64,000 nucleotides of DNA from Dehalococcoidia bacterium (GCA_030649945.1 JAUSFE010000140.1:23619-87618); one strand, 5' to 3'; positions 10,084 to 19,859 are shown, numbered from the stretch's first letter. The notes: generated by a model from the sequence alone, not told the origin. Made by a program: numbers and translations.

Positions 10084-10388
10084 GGCGAGAGTTAGTGTAC
10101 GGGAAACACGAGCGGGTCGGCTAGGGACGGGCGGGGCGACGAGGCCTGCGGCCATCCCCGGCGTCTCCGCCGCGCGACAGCCGAATTGGGGATTGGCTAG
10201 ATGGCATACCCTAGACTAGGGTAGGCAGGCATCAGCTCCCCCCGCGTCCTTCTCGCCCTGTAACTCTGTCTACCACCCGGCGTCTTATTGATTGAGACGC
10301 GTATCAGCGCCCGCCTGCCTCTGCGGAGAGGCGTGCGTGCGCGTGCGCAGCCTCCGCCTCAGGCGGACGGGCAAGGACAAACGACGGA

Positions 10389-11255
10389 ATGGAAGGTGAG
10401 ATGCAGAGCAAGCGGCCGCGGAGGGGTATCGGGGCGACGGAGGAAGACCTCGCCCGCGAGGAGGGGCGCATCAACCGCATCGCCTGGTTCGGCGGAGTGG
10501 CTGTCGGCATCGTCACGGCGGCCACGCTGGCGATCCTGCTGCTGGTCAAGGCGCAGCACCCCTGGGAGTTCGCCGTTTACCCCCTGCTGGGCGGCGTGCC
10601 GTTCGCCTATGGCATCTTCTGCAACTTCGTGATACGCAAGATGCAGGTGGAGGCGCTGCACCGGTACCAGGCCAATCTGCTCTTCACGCTCACAGACCTG
10701 CAGGACAAGGTCTATCGCGACGAACTGACCGGCCTGTACAACCGCCGTCATTTCTATGAGGTGATCCAGGCGGAGCTGGATAAGGCGCACACCAGAAAGC
10801 AGCCGCTCGCCATCCTGCTCATGGACGTGGACGGTCTGAAGCGGATCAATGACGAATACGGACACGGTGTGGGCGACGTGGTGCTGGCGAACCTGGGCAG
10901 GCTGATCTCCCGCCACATCCGCAACGATGACGTGGCGTCCCGCCTGGGCGGCGATGAGTTCGGCGTGATCATGCCGGCCACGGATAAGCGGGGGGCGTTT
11001 GCCCTGGCGGGCCGGCTCTGGGAGGACCTGGCCCAGACGCCGATGGGCCGCGACGGCGACAAGCACATCATGGTCAGCGTCTCCATTGGCCTGGCGGGCT
11101 TCCCGTGGGGGGGCGAGTCGCTGGAAGAGATGATCCAGTGGGCGGATGCGGACATGTACGCCAACAAGGTGTCCAACCGGATGGCCCAGGAGACGGTGCC
11201 CGCGCAGTACCGCAAAGAGCCGGACCCGGGCGAGAGCTACTTCGAAGGCGAGTGA
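10389..11255 (+). CDS. GGDEF diguanylate cyclase with N-terminal TM segments
   Basis: DELTGLYNRRHF; RNDDVASRLGGDEF (active site with RxxD I-site). Confidence 0.92.
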   Translation: MEGEMQSKRPRRGIGATEEDLAREEGRINRIAWFGGVAVGIVTAATLAILLLVKAQHPWEFAVYPLLGGVPFAYGIFCNFVIRKMQVEALHRYQANLLFTLTDLQDKVYRDELTGLYNRRHFYEVIQAELDKAHTRKQPLAILLMDVDGLKRINDEYGHGVGDVVLANLGRLISRHIRNDDVASRLGGDEFGVIMPATDKRGAFALAGRLWEDLAQTPMGRDGDKHIMVSVSIGLAGFPWGGESLEEMIQWADADMYANKVSNRMAQETVPAQYRKEPDPGESYFEGE

Positions 11256-11277
11256 CGAAGATGAGGTCTAAGTAACC

Positions 11278-11835
11278 GTGGAAGCAGCCCTTGGCGCCAG
11301 CCCAATGTTTGAAGCAATACCGCAGCAGTCCACGGCCGTTCTGGTGGAGATGGTGCTGGGCAGGCACCGGATCACCGGGGAGGTCCGCCTGTCCGGCGCG
11401 CCGCGGCGCCTGCTGGACATGCTCAACGGTATCGAGGGGAACTTCCTCCAGGTGCATGACGGCCGCCTGGAAGACCTGATGCGTGAGGGAGAGGAACCGC
11501 ACACGTTCGGCCTGGCGCAGGTGCACCTGGACAGCATCCTCTTCGCCACCCCGCGCAGCGAGGCTCCCGAGAGGGGCGACTCCTTCGATGTCGTACAGAA
11601 GATACCGATAGAGGCGGTGGTCATCGTCCCCGGCTTCGATATCAGTGGCCGTGCCTTCGTGCTGGCGGACGGGCAGCGGTCGGAGGGGCCGATCCTGGGC
11701 ACGCGGCGCTTCGCTCCTCTGGCGGATGCCACCATAATCTCAGCGGACGACCGCTCGCGGGTCTGGCGGGAGCCGATCCTGGTGGTGAACCTGGCGCGCG
11801 CGGTTCTCTGCCTGCCCCCGGGCGTCGAAGCCTGA
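11278..11835 (+). CDS. Hypothetical protein
   Basis: GTG start, coding-like ORF directly downstream of the GGDEF gene. Confidence 0.55.
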   Translation: MEAALGASPMFEAIPQQSTAVLVEMVLGRHRITGEVRLSGAPRRLLDMLNGIEGNFLQVHDGRLEDLMREGEEPHTFGLAQVHLDSILFATPRSEAPERGDSFDVVQKIPIEAVVIVPGFDISGRAFVLADGQRSEGPILGTRRFAPLADATIISADDRSRVWREPILVVNLARAVLCLPPGVEA

Positions 11836-11869
11836 TCGCCCGGGCGCCTGCCGCCCGCCTGCTCGCCGC

Positions 11870-12694
11870 CTAAAGGTCGTCCGGAAGCTGCCCGCCGGCC
11901 TCGCGCGCCCAGCGCTCGATGCCGCCGAAGCGCACACGCCGGAACTCCTCCGCATAGGCGAACCCGGCTTGGCGGCCCGTGGCGGCGGCCCAGGCCCGGA
12001 TCTGCGCCTCGACGAGCGGGCGGTAGTCCCTGGGGTAAGCGTCGCGCAGCAACGGCACGTCGAGGCCCGAGGCCGCCAGTTGCACCTGAAGGTCCATCAC
12101 CGTCATCTCCATCTGGCAGACGTGGGCGCAGAGGGCGTCTACCTTGCGGTCGATGTAGCCCGAGATATCGACTACCTTGTTCACGTCGCGCGGGGACTTG
12201 GCGAAGAAGTAACGCTCGCCCACGTAGTGCGGCTGCAGCCCCTCCGCACGGTGCTCCGGGTGGTACAGCGGGAAGTGGGAGAAGGTGGCGGCCTCGGTCG
12301 CGGCCCAGGCCACGGCGCGGTGGTCCTGGTGCTCCTCGTAGGGCGCGTGCGGGTCCCAGGTGAAGAGGACGTCCGGCTGGTGGCGGCGGATGGCGCGCAT
12401 GCACCGCTCGCGCAGCTCGTTCAGCGGCGTCTCGGAGAGGCGGCCGTCCTCGTAGCCCAGGAACTCGATGTCCGGGTCCACACCCAGCACCCTGGCGCCG
12501 GCCCGCGCCTCCTCGCGGCGGGCGTCGGCGGTGAACTGCGTGCTCCAGTCCGGCTCCAGGGTGCCGCGCTCGTTGTTGGTGGCGATGACCTCGCGGATGT
12601 GGTAGCCCAGCGCGGCCATCCTGGCGATGGCGCCGCCGGCCATGAACTCCATGTCGTCCGCGTGCGCGACGATGACGAGGACGTTTTTCGGCAT
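11870..12694 (-). CDS. PIG-L family (LmbE-like) deacetylase
   Basis: MPKNVLVIVAHADDMEFMAGGAIARM; DVLFTWDPHAPYEEHQDHRAV. Confidence 0.9.
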   Translation of the reverse strand: MPKNVLVIVAHADDMEFMAGGAIARMAALGYHIREVIATNNERGTLEPDWSTQFTADARREEARAGARVLGVDPDIEFLGYEDGRLSETPLNELRERCMRAIRRHQPDVLFTWDPHAPYEEHQDHRAVAWAATEAATFSHFPLYHPEHRAEGLQPHYVGERYFFAKSPRDVNKVVDISGYIDRKVDALCAHVCQMEMTVMDLQVQLAASGLDVPLLRDAYPRDYRPLVEAQIRAWAAATGRQAGFAYAEEFRRVRFGGIERWAREAGGQLPDDL

Positions 12695-12710
12695 CAGTGT
12701 CTCCTGCGGC

Positions 12711-13036
12711 TAGTGTACCGTCTCCAAAATACCTTGATTGTATCCCGTGGTACGTCGAGCGCGGCGCCATCCCGTCTGTTGTCCTGAGCGCGACGACATC
12801 TGCCACGTGGCTCTGCGCAGCTTCGCGAAGAATCTGCGGTGGGGCAGCGTGTAGGGGCGCAGCACACGCGGCAGCGGTCGGATGTCACGCCTTCATCAGG
12901 TCAAGACGGTGCGGCTCAGACGGCGGGCCTGGCGTGTGCTGCGCCCTACGATGGCGCACCCGAACCCCTCGCGTACCGTCTCTCACTGCTAGGGTGCGCT
13001 GTGGTAGGGCTGTTCTTGAGACACCGCAGCTAGCGG
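12711..13036. repeat. Dispersed repeat R1, copy 1 (with nested ~99-bp element)
   Basis: CTAGTGTACCGTCTCC...TACGTCGAGCGCGGC...GACGACATCTGCCACGTGGCTCTGCGCAGCTTCGCGAA..., shared with 33.35, 53.46 and 58.13 kb. Confidence 0.8.
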
Positions 13037-13307
13037 CGGGAAGTCCTCGCACAGACATCTGCCCCTCGCGAAGATACGCTTTCGCTGCGAGCGGGTGTGG
13101 CCGGCGCTCAGAATGACCGGCGGAAGGGGCGTTCGCGGTGGTGACGAGGACGCGCTTGGTCATCAATGTCTCCTCAGGCTAGTGCGGGGGTATCGTCGCG
13201 CGGGCGCCTGCCCCTCCCCAGATTCTTCGCGAAGATGTGTCCTCGCTGCGAGCAAGCGTGGTCGGCGCTCAGAATGACCGGGGAGACAGGCGTGGGCGCG
13301 AGTGCCG

Positions 13308-14666
13308 TCAGTCGCCATTCGGCACTTCCTTCAGGAGCGAGAGTGAGGTGTGGACGATTATACCCTCCGCCTCCGGGCCGCAGAAAGTGATTCCGGACTC
13401 GTAGCCGCCCTGCTCGTAGGCCTCCGCCGGGATGACGTAACCGATGTAATCGTTGGCGTAGCAGGCGACGAGCAGGTCCTGGATGCCCTGCCCGCCGGCA
13501 GGCGCGGCGCATGCCGCGCGGATCGCCGCCGCCGTCTCCGCGAAGAACTCGCCCGGCAGCGCCAGCACCGCCAGGCCGTCGCCCAGTCCCAGCGCCTGGA
13601 CCTCCGCGCGCTGCGATCGCCTGTCCGGCTGCATGCGGGCCCAGGCGGCGGCCCAACGCTCGTTCTGGAGGCGCGTGAGCTGCGCCATCACCTGCCGCCG
13701 CCCGCCGCTGGCCGGCGCCAGCGCGGCCGCCCGTGTCTCCAGTTCGGACGAGCGGGCCGCGTACTCTGCGTCCGGCGCGAACTCCCGCAGCGGCAGCTCC
13801 ACCTCCGCCCGCGCGACGCGGAGGCGCGGCTGGACGAGGCGTCCGGGCGCGGGCTTCTCCGGGAACTCGTCCCAGCGGATGTTGTGTGCGCGCTGGCCGG
13901 GGCCGGCGGTGCGCAGCTCGCCGATGAGGCGCAGCGCCTGCCCGCCGATGATCTGCCCCACGCGCTCCACACTCTCAAAGTCCTGGCGTATCCAGACAGG
14001 GTTAACGTTGCCGCAGGCGCCGTTCAGGTAGACGGCCGGCGCTCCCGTCTCCCGCTGGAGCAGGCGGCAGGCCGCGCCCGGGAACTCGCCGGAGAGCTGG
14101 AGGTTGGCGCCGCTGAGCACCGTGCCGTGGCAGGCGAAGTTCAGGAGCGAGGCGATGGGCCCTTCCTCGCCGTCCACCAGCACGACGCGCAGCGCCGGGT
14201 CGATGGGCCAGTCCGGGTCGCGACGGTTCATGCTCACGGTATCGACGGTTGCCTGCGAGACTTTGAGCGCCGCCGGGCGCCGCTGCTCCCAGGCTGCGAC
14301 GGCGGCGTCCGTCAGCTTCCCGGCGAGCGATGAGGCCAGCGCCTCGTCCAGGCGGGAGAACATGCCACCGCGCAGGCCAATGGGGCCGGCGTGGTTGTGC
14401 GTGGCGCAGACGAGGATGTTGTGCGGCGGGATGCCGGTGGCCTTGCCCACGCGCCGGCGTACCTCCCCCGTCACCCACTCGTGCATCCCCAGCAGGTCGC
14501 AACTGACGATGGCGCAGCGCTCGTGGCTGTCGTCCAGGACCAGCGCGCTGGCCATGAGCGGGTCGTGGACGCCCTGGGAGCCCTCGCGGCGGCTGCCGTA
14601 GCCGTCCATGAGCCCGCCAACGGGTGGAGTGATGTCGGCGGTGGCGGCGCCTGCGAGGAGTGGCAT
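13308..14666 (-). CDS. Neutral/alkaline non-lysosomal ceramidase-like protein (N-terminal domain type)
   Basis: MPLLAGAATADITPPVGGLMDGYGSRREGSQGVHDPLMASALVLDD..., CATHNHAGP. Confidence 0.75.
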   Translation of the reverse strand: MPLLAGAATADITPPVGGLMDGYGSRREGSQGVHDPLMASALVLDDSHERCAIVSCDLLGMHEWVTGEVRRRVGKATGIPPHNILVCATHNHAGPIGLRGGMFSRLDEALASSLAGKLTDAAVAAWEQRRPAALKVSQATVDTVSMNRRDPDWPIDPALRVVLVDGEEGPIASLLNFACHGTVLSGANLQLSGEFPGAACRLLQRETGAPAVYLNGACGNVNPVWIRQDFESVERVGQIIGGQALRLIGELRTAGPGQRAHNIRWDEFPEKPAPGRLVQPRLRVARAEVELPLREFAPDAEYAARSSELETRAAALAPASGGRRQVMAQLTRLQNERWAAAWARMQPDRRSQRAEVQALGLGDGLAVLALPGEFFAETAAAIRAACAAPAGGQGIQDLLVACYANDYIGYVIPAEAYEQGGYESGITFCGPEAEGIIVHTSLSLLKEVPNGD

Positions 14667-14942
14667 GCGGTGTGCTCCTTGCGGGCAATTAGAATGCGCC
14701 GCGATGGTGTAGCGCAAGGGCCCGCTTCTGCTGTCGCCCTGAGCGGAGCGAAGGGTCTGTCGTGAGGGAGCGGACGCCTCGATCAGCCGGCACGCGACCT
14801 TGTGCCACGCCGCGCTCCCTCCAGAGTCCCGGGATGCCGCTGCCCCAGCGCCGCGGCTGTCCAGGACAGATTCTTCGTTCCTCAGAATCCTGTCATGTCC
14901 CTGGCGACGCCACCAAGAATGAGAATGCATGGCGGCTTCTTC

Positions 14943-15043
14943 CCGCTCATGGTGAGGCACTCGTACCATGAGCGGAGTATGGCGCCGGCAGTGCTCGGAG
15001 ACTCCGTGCTCCGCTCGTCCTACGAGAACCTCAGGACGAGCGG
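14943..15043. repeat. Two 33-nt hairpins, 11-bp stem/11-nt loop each
   Basis: CCGCTCATGGT-GAGGCACTCGT-ACCATGAGCGG (14943-14975) and CCGCTCGTCCT-ACGAGAACCTC-AGGACGAGCGG (15011-15043). Confidence 0.75.
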
Positions 15044-15135
15044 GAAAGGATGCCGAGGGATCCGGAAGGACCGCGAAATAGCGCGGCGCGAACCTCACAC
15101 ATCGCATTTCCGAGGCAACGACAGCGTGGGGCCCC

Positions 15136-16536
15136 CTACCCCGGGCGCCCCATCACGACCCGGCGCAGCGCGTCCAGGGTCATGTTGCCACCGCTGAGGA
15201 TGATGGCCACCCTCTTGCCGCGCAGGCGCTCGGCCATCTGCAGGGCGCCCGCGGTGGCCGCCGCGCCGGACTCCTCCGCCACCTGGTGCGCCGCCTCCAG
15301 CAGCAGGAGGACGGCGTCCCGCATCTCCTCCTCGCTCACCAGCAGCATATCGTCCAGGCGGTCGATGAAGGTCTTCACGGAGACGTAGTAGGCCTGGCCT
15401 GTGGCCAGGCCTTCGGCGGCGGTGTGGATGGGCGCACGCTGTATCTTGCGCTCGCGCCACGAGTGGTAGACCGCCGGCGCGCCCGCCGTCTGCACGCCGA
15501 TGACCTGCACCTCTGGCCGCAGCGTCTTGGCGACGAGGCAGTGGCCGGCGGCGCCGCTGCCCCCGCCGATGGGCGTGACGATGACGTCCACGTCCGGCAG
15601 GTCCTCGACGATCTCCAGGCTCATCGTGGCCACCCCGGCGATCAGCTCGGGGGAGTTGATGTGGTGGATGTAGCGCAGGCCTTCGCGGCGGGCGAACTCC
15701 TCTGCCCACAGGCGGGCTTCCTCGAAGTTGGCGCCGTGGAACTCCACCTCCGCTCCCAGCGCGCGCATGGACTCCACCTTCAGCGGGTTCGCCTCTTCCG
15801 GCATCGCGATCACGCAGCGCGCCCCGTAGAGGTGGGCGCCGTAGGCCAGCGACTGGCCGTGGTTGCCCGTGGACGCCCCGACGATGCCGCGGGCGCGCTC
15901 CTCGTCGCTCAGGGTGGAGCAGAGGTAGACGCCGCCGCGCACCTTGAAGGCGCCGATGGGCTGCAGGTTCTCCAGCTTCAGGTAGGCCTCGCAGCCCAGC
16001 CGGCGGGAGAGCGGCAGGTTGTGCAGCAGCGGCGTGCGGGCGAGATGGCGCTCGATGACGTGCCGGGCGCGGTAGACGCCGGCCAGCGTGGGCAGGCGTT
16101 CGATGCGCCGGTCGTAGACCATGCCCACGGTGCCCGGGCGCAGCGACTCGCAGACGCGGCTGACCTTGGCCTCGATCTCGGCGGGCAGGATCTCGGTGCG
16201 GAGGAAGCCCAGCCGCTCGAAGTAGGCGGGGATATCGGTTGTGACGTAGACCTCGTCCTGCGGGAAGCGCCGGATCAGCTCGCGGACGATCATCTCGCCC
16301 CAGCCGCGGCCGCGCTCCTCCTCGATCACGGCCACCGACCCAGCCTCGCAGGTCTCGCGGTACGGCTTGATCCGCCCGAAGCCGATGATGCGGCCTTCGC
16401 GCCGCAGCGTGATGAACTGCTCCGGCCGCAGGTCTTCGGGGTCCAGCCGCAGACGATCGACGCTCTCGCGGATGAAGGGGAGGTCTTCGGCCGTGGCGGG
16501 GGTTACCTGCGGTTCGCCCGCCGTTTCGATGCTCAC
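15136..16536 (-). CDS. GNAT acetyltransferase-threonine/serine dehydratase fusion (PLP fold-type II)
   Basis: N-terminal GNAT pattern (AVIEEERGRGWGEMIVRELI); C-terminal KLENLQPIGAFKVRGG, STGNHGQSLAYGA, GGGSGAAGHC. Confidence 0.88.
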   Translation of the reverse strand: MSIETAGEPQVTPATAEDLPFIRESVDRLRLDPEDLRPEQFITLRREGRIIGFGRIKPYRETCEAGSVAVIEEERGRGWGEMIVRELIRRFPQDEVYVTTDIPAYFERLGFLRTEILPAEIEAKVSRVCESLRPGTVGMVYDRRIERLPTLAGVYRARHVIERHLARTPLLHNLPLSRRLGCEAYLKLENLQPIGAFKVRGGVYLCSTLSDEERARGIVGASTGNHGQSLAYGAHLYGARCVIAMPEEANPLKVESMRALGAEVEFHGANFEEARLWAEEFARREGLRYIHHINSPELIAGVATMSLEIVEDLPDVDVIVTPIGGGSGAAGHCLVAKTLRPEVQVIGVQTAGAPAVYHSWRERKIQRAPIHTAAEGLATGQAYYVSVKTFIDRLDDMLLVSEEEMRDAVLLLLEAAHQVAEESGAAATAGALQMAERLRGKRVAIILSGGNMTLDALRRVVMGRPG

Positions 16537-16700
16537 GCCCCTATTGTAGAGCAACGGAGCGTCGGAGCAGTGACTCCCGCTCCCCATGCTCCATTGCTCT
16601 ATTGCTCTATTGCTCTCCGATTTCCGGGGCGTTGACGCGGGGGCTACAATGGAGGCTGAAAACTGACAGCCTGCCGCTGATAGCCGAGAAGGAGGTCGCT

Positions 16701-16991
16701 ATGCCCCGCTATGTAGTCCTCTACCGCTTCACTGACCAGGGCCTGAAGAACATCAAGGACACCGTCAAACGCGCGCAGGAGACCCGCAAGCTGAATGAGG
16801 AGCGCGGGTTCAAGGTCATCGGCACTTACTGGACGCAGGGCCGGTACGATCTCGTGTCCATCATCGAGGCGCCGGACGAGGAGTCGATGACGGCCGGGCT
16901 GTTCAACATCGCCCAGGCGGGCAACGTGCACAGCGAGACCCTGCGGGCCCACGACGAGGCGGAGATGTTGAAGGCGCTGGCGAAGGTGTAG
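16701..16991 (+). CDS. GYD domain protein
   Basis: MPRYVVLYRFTDQGLKNIKDTVKR...YWTQGRYDLVSIIEAPDEE. Confidence 0.85.
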   Translation: MPRYVVLYRFTDQGLKNIKDTVKRAQETRKLNEERGFKVIGTYWTQGRYDLVSIIEAPDEESMTAGLFNIAQAGNVHSETLRAHDEAEMLKALAKV

Positions 16992-17017
16992 ACGCGCCAC
17001 TTCTGGCCGAGATAGCG

Positions 17018-17160
17018 AACGGCAGCCCCACGAGCTGCGTCTAGCGCGGCCTTTGTCGCCTGGACCGCGAAGATCGCCGCATTTTCGCGCGAAACCCCCT
17101 TGACAAGCCCCGTCAGTTGACTATAATCAGGGCAACTCAAGAGGGGGTGCGCTTTGCCGA
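17018..17160 (+). promoter_or_regulatory. Repeated promoter block, copy 1 (TTGACA-16-TATAAT)
   Basis: CCCTTGACAAGCCCCGTCAGTTGACTATAATCAGGG within a ~140-bp block repeated at 19930-20072. Confidence 0.75.
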
Positions 17161-18896
17161 ACGTACGTTCGCTGTTCGTTGTCCTGCCGGGGTCACTGGC
17201 GCTGCTGGCGCTCCTGGCGTTCCTGTCCGTGGGCCCGATGGGCAAGACCGCCCACGCTGTTCCGACTAACCCGAACATCACACAGATCGCCATTGACATG
17301 GACCCGGCCAATGGCGGCGGCAACACCGGCAGTGTGCTCGGACCAATCGACGAGTGCATCGTGGTGATGCCCGGCGCGACTTTCCCCATTAACGTCGTCA
17401 TGAGCGGCCTGCCGGCGACGCCCTTGTCCACTGACAGACTCGCCGGGTTCAACTTCGACATCGGGTACCCGACGGCAGCGCCAGCGGTTGGGGCTTCCCC
17501 GAACCTGGTTGCCGCTGGCCTCGTCCTCGGTAACGACGACGACGGGGATGGCCTCTACGACGAGGACACCCAGGTGGAGCCCTTCGACCAGGACGGCAAC
17601 AACGGCGACGGCGAGGAGGGTCCGAACGGCCCGAACCCGCTGGCTACCATCGGCCACGACGTGGACGGCAGCAATACAGTAGACTTCGCCGGCCACACTG
17701 CCGCCTCGGTCATCCTCCCCAACTCTAACGACATCTCGATCGCCAACGGCATTGCCCCGGGCGCCTGGGACGTCTGGCGGACGGTCGCGTTCAAGCTCAG
17801 CGCCTTCACGGTCGGCCCCAGGTCCGGTGTCATGGACTGGATCAAGGCTCGCGCGGGCCTCACTCCCGGCGTGTATTTCCTGGACCTGCTCAACGTCAAC
17901 GCAGCGTCGATGCTGGGGGAGGATTACACCATCCTTACAATCAGCGACGCGTGGCTGGCGATCTCCCCGGCGACATGCCCGCCGCCGGGGAGCACGCCGA
18001 CACCGTGCCCTGCGTGCACCCCCACGCCGACGGCGGCGCCGCCGCCCACGCCGGTACCGCCACCGCCGGACGTTGCGATCACCACCTCGACCGGCACGAG
18101 CGCCAACGGCACGCCCATGCAGGTCAGTGGCACCCCCACGCTGGTGATCCAGAAGAACATCACGGCGTGTGTCCCTGTGGAGCCTCCTGTCGTCAAAATG
18201 ACCTTCTCCAACAGCAGCACCGCCTCGGCCGCCATGACCAACGTTGGCGGCACCCTGTTCCAGGCCACCTTCCCTGGGCCCTTCCCGGCCGGCGCCTCTA
18301 CGATGCGCATAGATGTGGACTGCCCGCCGGATACCGCGGGCTACCCCGCTAATCCGGCGCTCGCCGGGCCCGAGGATGTCATTCAGATCGGCAACATCAT
18401 CTTCTACGATCCCAGTGGTACCATCCTCAACGCCTGCACCGGCGGGCCTCTCAGCGGGGCCACCGTGACCCTGCTGCAGGACGACGGGGCGGGCAACTTC
18501 GTCGTGCCACCCACCACGGATCACATACCGGTCACGAACCCGCAGACCACGCCGGCCAACGGCAGCTACGGGTGGGTGGTGGTGCCCGGCAACTACAAGG
18601 TCCAGGCCGCCAAGGCGGGCTACGCCACCAACACCAGCCCCGCCGTCACCGTGCCGCCGGCCGTCACCGGCCTCGACATCGCCCTGACGCCGGCGACCGG
18701 GTGCAGCCTCGTCGGCGGCATCTTCGAAGCGCCGGACATCGCCCAGGAGGGGGCCGCGGCCGGGGCAAGCAGCAGCTCGGGAGGCCTCTCGCCGGCTGAC
18801 ATCGCCGCCATCGCCGGCGGCCTCGCAGCGGCAGCCGTCGCCGTCGCGGCGGGTGGGTGGTACGCCCGCAGGCGTTGGCTGCGCCGGGAGGGATGA
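17154..18896 (+). CDS. Exported surface protein with Pro-rich linker, CarboxypepD_reg-like domain and C-terminal TM + GWYARRRWL tail
   Basis: Signal peptide; TPTPCPACTPTPTAAPPPTPVPPPP linker; tail AAVAVAAGGWYARRRWLRREG; TTG start. Confidence 0.75.
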   Translation: MPNVRSLFVVLPGSLALLALLAFLSVGPMGKTAHAVPTNPNITQIAIDMDPANGGGNTGSVLGPIDECIVVMPGATFPINVVMSGLPATPLSTDRLAGFNFDIGYPTAAPAVGASPNLVAAGLVLGNDDDGDGLYDEDTQVEPFDQDGNNGDGEEGPNGPNPLATIGHDVDGSNTVDFAGHTAASVILPNSNDISIANGIAPGAWDVWRTVAFKLSAFTVGPRSGVMDWIKARAGLTPGVYFLDLLNVNAASMLGEDYTILTISDAWLAISPATCPPPGSTPTPCPACTPTPTAAPPPTPVPPPPDVAITTSTGTSANGTPMQVSGTPTLVIQKNITACVPVEPPVVKMTFSNSSTASAAMTNVGGTLFQATFPGPFPAGASTMRIDVDCPPDTAGYPANPALAGPEDVIQIGNIIFYDPSGTILNACTGGPLSGATVTLLQDDGAGNFVVPPTTDHIPVTNPQTTPANGSYGWVVVPGNYKVQAAKAGYATNTSPAVTVPPAVTGLDIALTPATGCSLVGGIFEAPDIAQEGAAAGASSSSGGLSPADIAAIAGGLAAAAVAVAAGGWYARRRWLRREG

Positions 18897-19001
18897 GACA
18901 CAAGGCACCGAAGGCCAAGCGGCGTAGGCATGGCGGTGCGGCTGGGGTGGCTCTCGGCCTCGGCTGCTGGAACCGACGCAGGCGAACGCTTGGATAAGGC
19001 A

Positions 19002-19832
19002 ATGAGTGTCCGCAAGCGGCCGAACGTGCGGGGGGAGGGTCGCGTCCGCAGGGACGCCGGCAGGCGGTCCCGCTGGGCCGTGACCCTCCTCCGTGCCGTC
19101 GCCTTCCTCACCGCCCTGGTGGTGGCTGGGCTTCTGCTGGGCAACGGGTCCTCCAGCGGCGAGCCTCCGCGGTCCAGGACCGCCGCCATCATTGACCAGC
19201 TCAGCCTCACGGTGCCCAACCCTGACTTCCGCAAGTCGGCCACGGAGACAATGGAAAAAGCCGGGTACGCCGTGGACTACTACTCCGGCGAGGAAGTGAC
19301 GGTAGACTTCTACCGGGACCTGCCGCTTCGCCGCTATGACCTGCTGGTGATGAGGGTTCACGCCGGCCTTATTAGAGATAGGGGTAGCCTTGCGCTAACC
19401 CCCGAAAATGGCATCGGGCTGTTCACGAACGAACCCTACGACCCGGCGAAGTATCCCCAGGAGCAGGCACAAACCGAACTGAACATAGCGTCCTACGGCG
19501 ATGACAGCCCCAGGTATTTCGGGATAACGCGCGGCTTTGTCGAATCGAGCATGCGGGGCAGGTTCAACCGCACCCGTGTCATACTGATGGGCTGCGACGG
19601 GCTCGCCACCACTCGGACCGCGCAGGCCTTTCTCGACAGGGGCGCGAGCGCGTTCGTGAGCTGGAGCGACACCGTGACGGCCAGCCACACCGACGCCGCC
19701 ACCCAACGCCTTCTGGAGCGCCTGCTCCACGACGGCCTCAGCGCCGCCGACGCCGTCAGCGCGACCGCTGCGGAGGTGGGTCCGGACCCGCAGACCGGCG
19801 CCGAGTTGCGCATCCTGACGAGCGGCGGATGA
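19002..19832 (+). CDS. Membrane-anchored caspase-like (clan CD/CHAT-like) protein
   Basis: N-terminal TM; LLVMRVHAG (His) and RVILMGCDGL (Cys), then AQAFLDRGASAFVSWSDTV..HTDAATQRLLERLLHDG. Confidence 0.65.
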   Translation: MSVRKRPNVRGEGRVRRDAGRRSRWAVTLLRAVAFLTALVVAGLLLGNGSSSGEPPRSRTAAIIDQLSLTVPNPDFRKSATETMEKAGYAVDYYSGEEVTVDFYRDLPLRRYDLLVMRVHAGLIRDRGSLALTPENGIGLFTNEPYDPAKYPQEQAQTELNIASYGDDSPRYFGITRGFVESSMRGRFNRTRVILMGCDGLATTRTAQAFLDRGASAFVSWSDTVTASHTDAATQRLLERLLHDGLSAADAVSATAAEVGPDPQTGAELRILTSGG

Positions 19833-19859
19833 CCCCGCTTCGTGCGGCGATAGCTCTCG

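Noticed and set aside
12885-13166. 93-aa minus-strand ORF MMTKRVLVTTANAP...
   Set aside because: Relic of a duplicated PIG-L start running into repeats, not a functional gene
17193-19361. 722-aa minus-strand ORF
   Set aside because: Antisense to the surface protein and caspase-like genes; shadow ORF
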